This document shows, in pieces, positions 62,381 to 64,000 of a DNA stretch of 64,000 nucleotides (positions are counted from its first letter, which is position 1; every line of letters starts with the position of its first letter). Location: positions 106,349 through 170,348 of the forward strand of contig CAOKHZ010000005.1 of NCBI GenBank assembly GCA_948468385.1, read 5' to 3'. Made by a program: the position numbers and the translations under genes. The DNA comes from an uncultured Faecalicatena sp. (GTDB lineage Bacteria; Bacillota; Clostridia; Lachnospirales; Lachnospiraceae). Below the pieces are notes generated by a model. That model saw nothing but the letters and a program-made list of their open reading frames with translations. It had not been told where the DNA came from and made no database searches.

Positions 62381-62807
62381 AGATAAATGCGGAATGCCCT
62401 CGCCTTTATAGGCGGCGAGTAACTTATAGTAACAAGATTCAATCCCCGTCTGGGATGCCTCCGGCAGATGGTGGGTGCGCGAAGTTGTTGTTGCCAGCAA
62501 GCCAATCCGCGCACCGCCGTAAGAATGCCGAGGCGTTCTTGAATAAAGATGTCGAAAGAAAAATGAAAAAAGTCGAAAGAAAAAAGCATAAAGTCGAAAA
62601 AGGTCGAAAAAGGTCGAAAAAGGTCGAGCGAAAACGCGCAGAATCCAAAAAAATCCTTGTAAAACATGGACTTTTCGAGGTTGAATGAAGGTCGAAAAAA
62701 GTCGAAAAAAGTTGAATGAAATTCCCTTGTTTCCTTGTTATAATATAAGAAGATATGAATGGAATAAATTTCTATTGCGTATTACATTTACAAAGGATAT
62801 AATTTGC
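62381..62807. other. Repeat-rich region between sensor kinase and HerA fragment
   Basis: A frame with Lys/Arg/Glu-rich coding (VERK-type) spans part of it but is set by the 10-bp repeat and is not credible. The first ~150 bases hold a hairpin-like CTCGCC-TTTATA-GGCGGCGAG; the rest is the GTCGAA array. No ribosome site was seen. Confidence 0.5.
62552..62716 (+). repeat. Phased array of GTCGAA motifs (Spo0A-box-like)
   Basis: GTCGAA begins at 62552, 62573, 62593, 62603, 62613, then GTCGAG at 62623; a second block has GTTGAA 62680, GTCGAA 62691 and 62701, GTTGAA 62711. Spacing is about 10, 20 or 21 bases, one orientation. The first copy is an exact TGTCGAA, the Spo0A box core. A 10-base period is not coding. 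Confidence 0.85.
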
Positions 62808-63896
62808 AACGAAAAAGGCGGCTTGTACATTCCCTTGTGGTTTTTCAATTATGAGGAAATTCATTCCTTGTTTGTGGAATCGTCGGAGGGAACGTCAACA
62901 AACCAGAGGGCGGCAGTCATCCATTACATTTTGCAGCACAAGAAGCAATACATCAAAGACAAGATGAATTCTGTATCGGAAGAAATCGTTACCGCGGACA
63001 CGCCGGCGCCATTTTCCGCAAAAGGGTTGGTGGAGTACTTGGAAGCACAGAATATTCTGGAAGTCAAGACGGGAGAGATATACAAATCAACCGAGAAAAA
63101 AGGGCAAGTTAAGACAAAGCAGGGGCAATATTATAACAAGTTGACAAACCTGATTACCCGATTGAAGACAAAAATGGATGACAAGAAATATGGTTTTGTC
63201 TTTAATGAAAATGATACGGGCGATGTCGCTTACCTCAACCAATTTGCCACCAGAATCATGAGGAATGGAGGGCACAAGATAAAGGTCATTGATTTGTCCG
63301 AAGTTCCGTCGGACATGCTGGCAATCGTCATCGGCATCGTGACACGACTGGTATACGACATCCAGTTCTGGATGAATCCGACAAAAGACGAGGTGAGGCA
63401 TCCGCTGGTTCTGGTGTGTGATGAGGCCCACATTTACATGGCAAACGACATGTCAAAAATGAAGGCGGTAAAAAGAAAATCGCTGGAGATTTTTGAAAGG
63501 ATTGCCAAAAAGGGCAGGAAGTACGGGCTTGGCCTTCTGATTGTGTCGCAACGGCCGGCCGAACTAAACACCACCATTTTGTCCCAATGTAATAATATCA
63601 TCAGCCTCAAAATGACGAACAACAAGGATAAATCCGCCGTGGCGGCGATGTTGACGGACTCGCTGGTCGGCATTGTGGAGATGTTGCCAAACCTGGACGT
63701 GGGAGAGTGCGTGGCGGTGGGCGACGCAATCATGTTGCCATCAAAGATCATTCTGGATGAGCCGGAGGAAAGGCCAAAAAGCGCGACCATCGACTTCTGG
63801 GATAGGTGGTATGATGGGGAACGGACGGTGTTCGACGTGGAGGAGGCAATTCTGAATTTGATACGACAGATGAGGGGGAGAGGTGAAAAATTATAA
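62808..63896 (+). pseudogene. Truncated HerA-type ATPase, N-terminal half missing
   Basis: From about EKGGLYIPLWFFNYEEIHSLF onward the reading matches the C-terminal two-thirds of HerA-like bacterial ATPases: LKTKQGQYYNKLTNLITRLKTKMD-type segment, KVIDLSEVPSDMLAIVIGIVTRLVYDIQFWMNP, Walker B LVLVCDEAHIYMAND, GLGLLIVSQRPAELNTTILSQCNNIISLKMTN and LPNLDVGECVAVGDAIMLPSKI. Walker A and the barrel domain are absent: upstream of 62808 the frame continues into repeat DNA without homology or ribosome site. Remaining reading is uninterrupted for ~362 codons. Likely a decaying remnant. Confidence 0.7.
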
Positions 63897-64000
63897 ATCA
63901 TGTGGTATAAAGATGGTTTACGGTTTGAAAAAGAGGGATGTTTATATGGATAATTGATAGTTATCCGTTAGTTTTAGATAGCGAATTAAGTAATAGATAA

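Noticed and set aside
62377-62688. 103-codon Lys/Arg-rich frame after the sensor kinase
   Set aside because: Its repeats come from a 10-base DNA period, which is not coding; no ribosome site and the product is low-complexity.
63902-63955. Short frame MWYKDGLRFEKEGCLYG near the right edge
   Set aside because: It recalls the start of YkgJ-type proteins but stops at once and lacks a ribosome site; too little sequence to call.

Overview
The window looks like the chromosome of an anaerobic, spore-lineage Firmicute, most likely a Lachnospiraceae-type clostridium. Supporting signs are strong AGGAGG ribosome sites, sigma-A promoters of TTGACA-17-TATAAT type, a Gram-positive LexA box (CGAAC-N4-GTTCG) in front of recA, RNase Y, a SpoIIM homologue, a SpoVB-like flippase and a Spo0A-type DNA-binding domain. 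Base composition is near one-half GC. Assignments rest on reading translated sequence and motifs; no database search was run.

Layout. 1-11 kb: partial ABC-F ATPase, beta-carbonic anhydrase, patatin-like lipase, polyphosphate kinase, galactose mutarotase, topoisomerase III, a left-handed beta-helix nucleotidyl/acyltransferase-like protein, a sodium:solute symporter and a tRNA-Gly. 11-18 kb: SOS-controlled recA, recX, RNase Y, Nudix ADP-ribose pyrophosphatase, spoIIM, and a SpoVB-like flippase on the minus strand. 18-22 kb: a sulfur-transfer run (cysteine desulfurase, NifU-like scaffold, MnmA) ending in a PHP-type histidinol phosphatase. 22-26.6 kb: the lower-glycolysis operon gap-pgk-tpiA-gpmI. 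27-31 kb: Rrf2 regulator, TcdA-like E1 enzyme, cysK, lysA, tRNA-Leu. 31-37 kb: TrkA/TrkH potassium uptake, CbiK chelatase, a small conserved protein, and a CPA2 antiporter.

37-49 kb is an accessory carbohydrate locus bounded by two AraC-family regulators. It holds a glycoside-hydrolase-like protein, a GarR-type reductase, a GPH sugar symporter, a lipoprotein and two tandem large solute-binding lipoproteins with duplicated promoters but no permease genes. 49-53 kb is a folate operon (folC, folE, an HD hydrolase, folP, fused folB-folK). It converges on rpn-tyrA-aroA through a perfect 20-bp palindrome that holds both stop codons.

57-64 kb is the most unusual part. It begins with an EF-G paralogue that has an altered G4 motif. 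Next comes a possible peptide signalling module: a response regulator with a Spo0A-type C-terminal domain, a 14-residue amphipathic peptide with an excellent ribosome site, and a GHKL sensor kinase. Just downstream is an array of GTCGAA motifs spaced about 10 bp apart, resembling Spo0A boxes, followed by a truncated HerA-type ATPase that lacks its Walker A half.

Recurring themes are short tandem repeats just upstream of ribosome sites (five places), in-frame repeats inside proteins (tcdA-like gene, rpn), and a structured intergenic repeat present in at least two copies.
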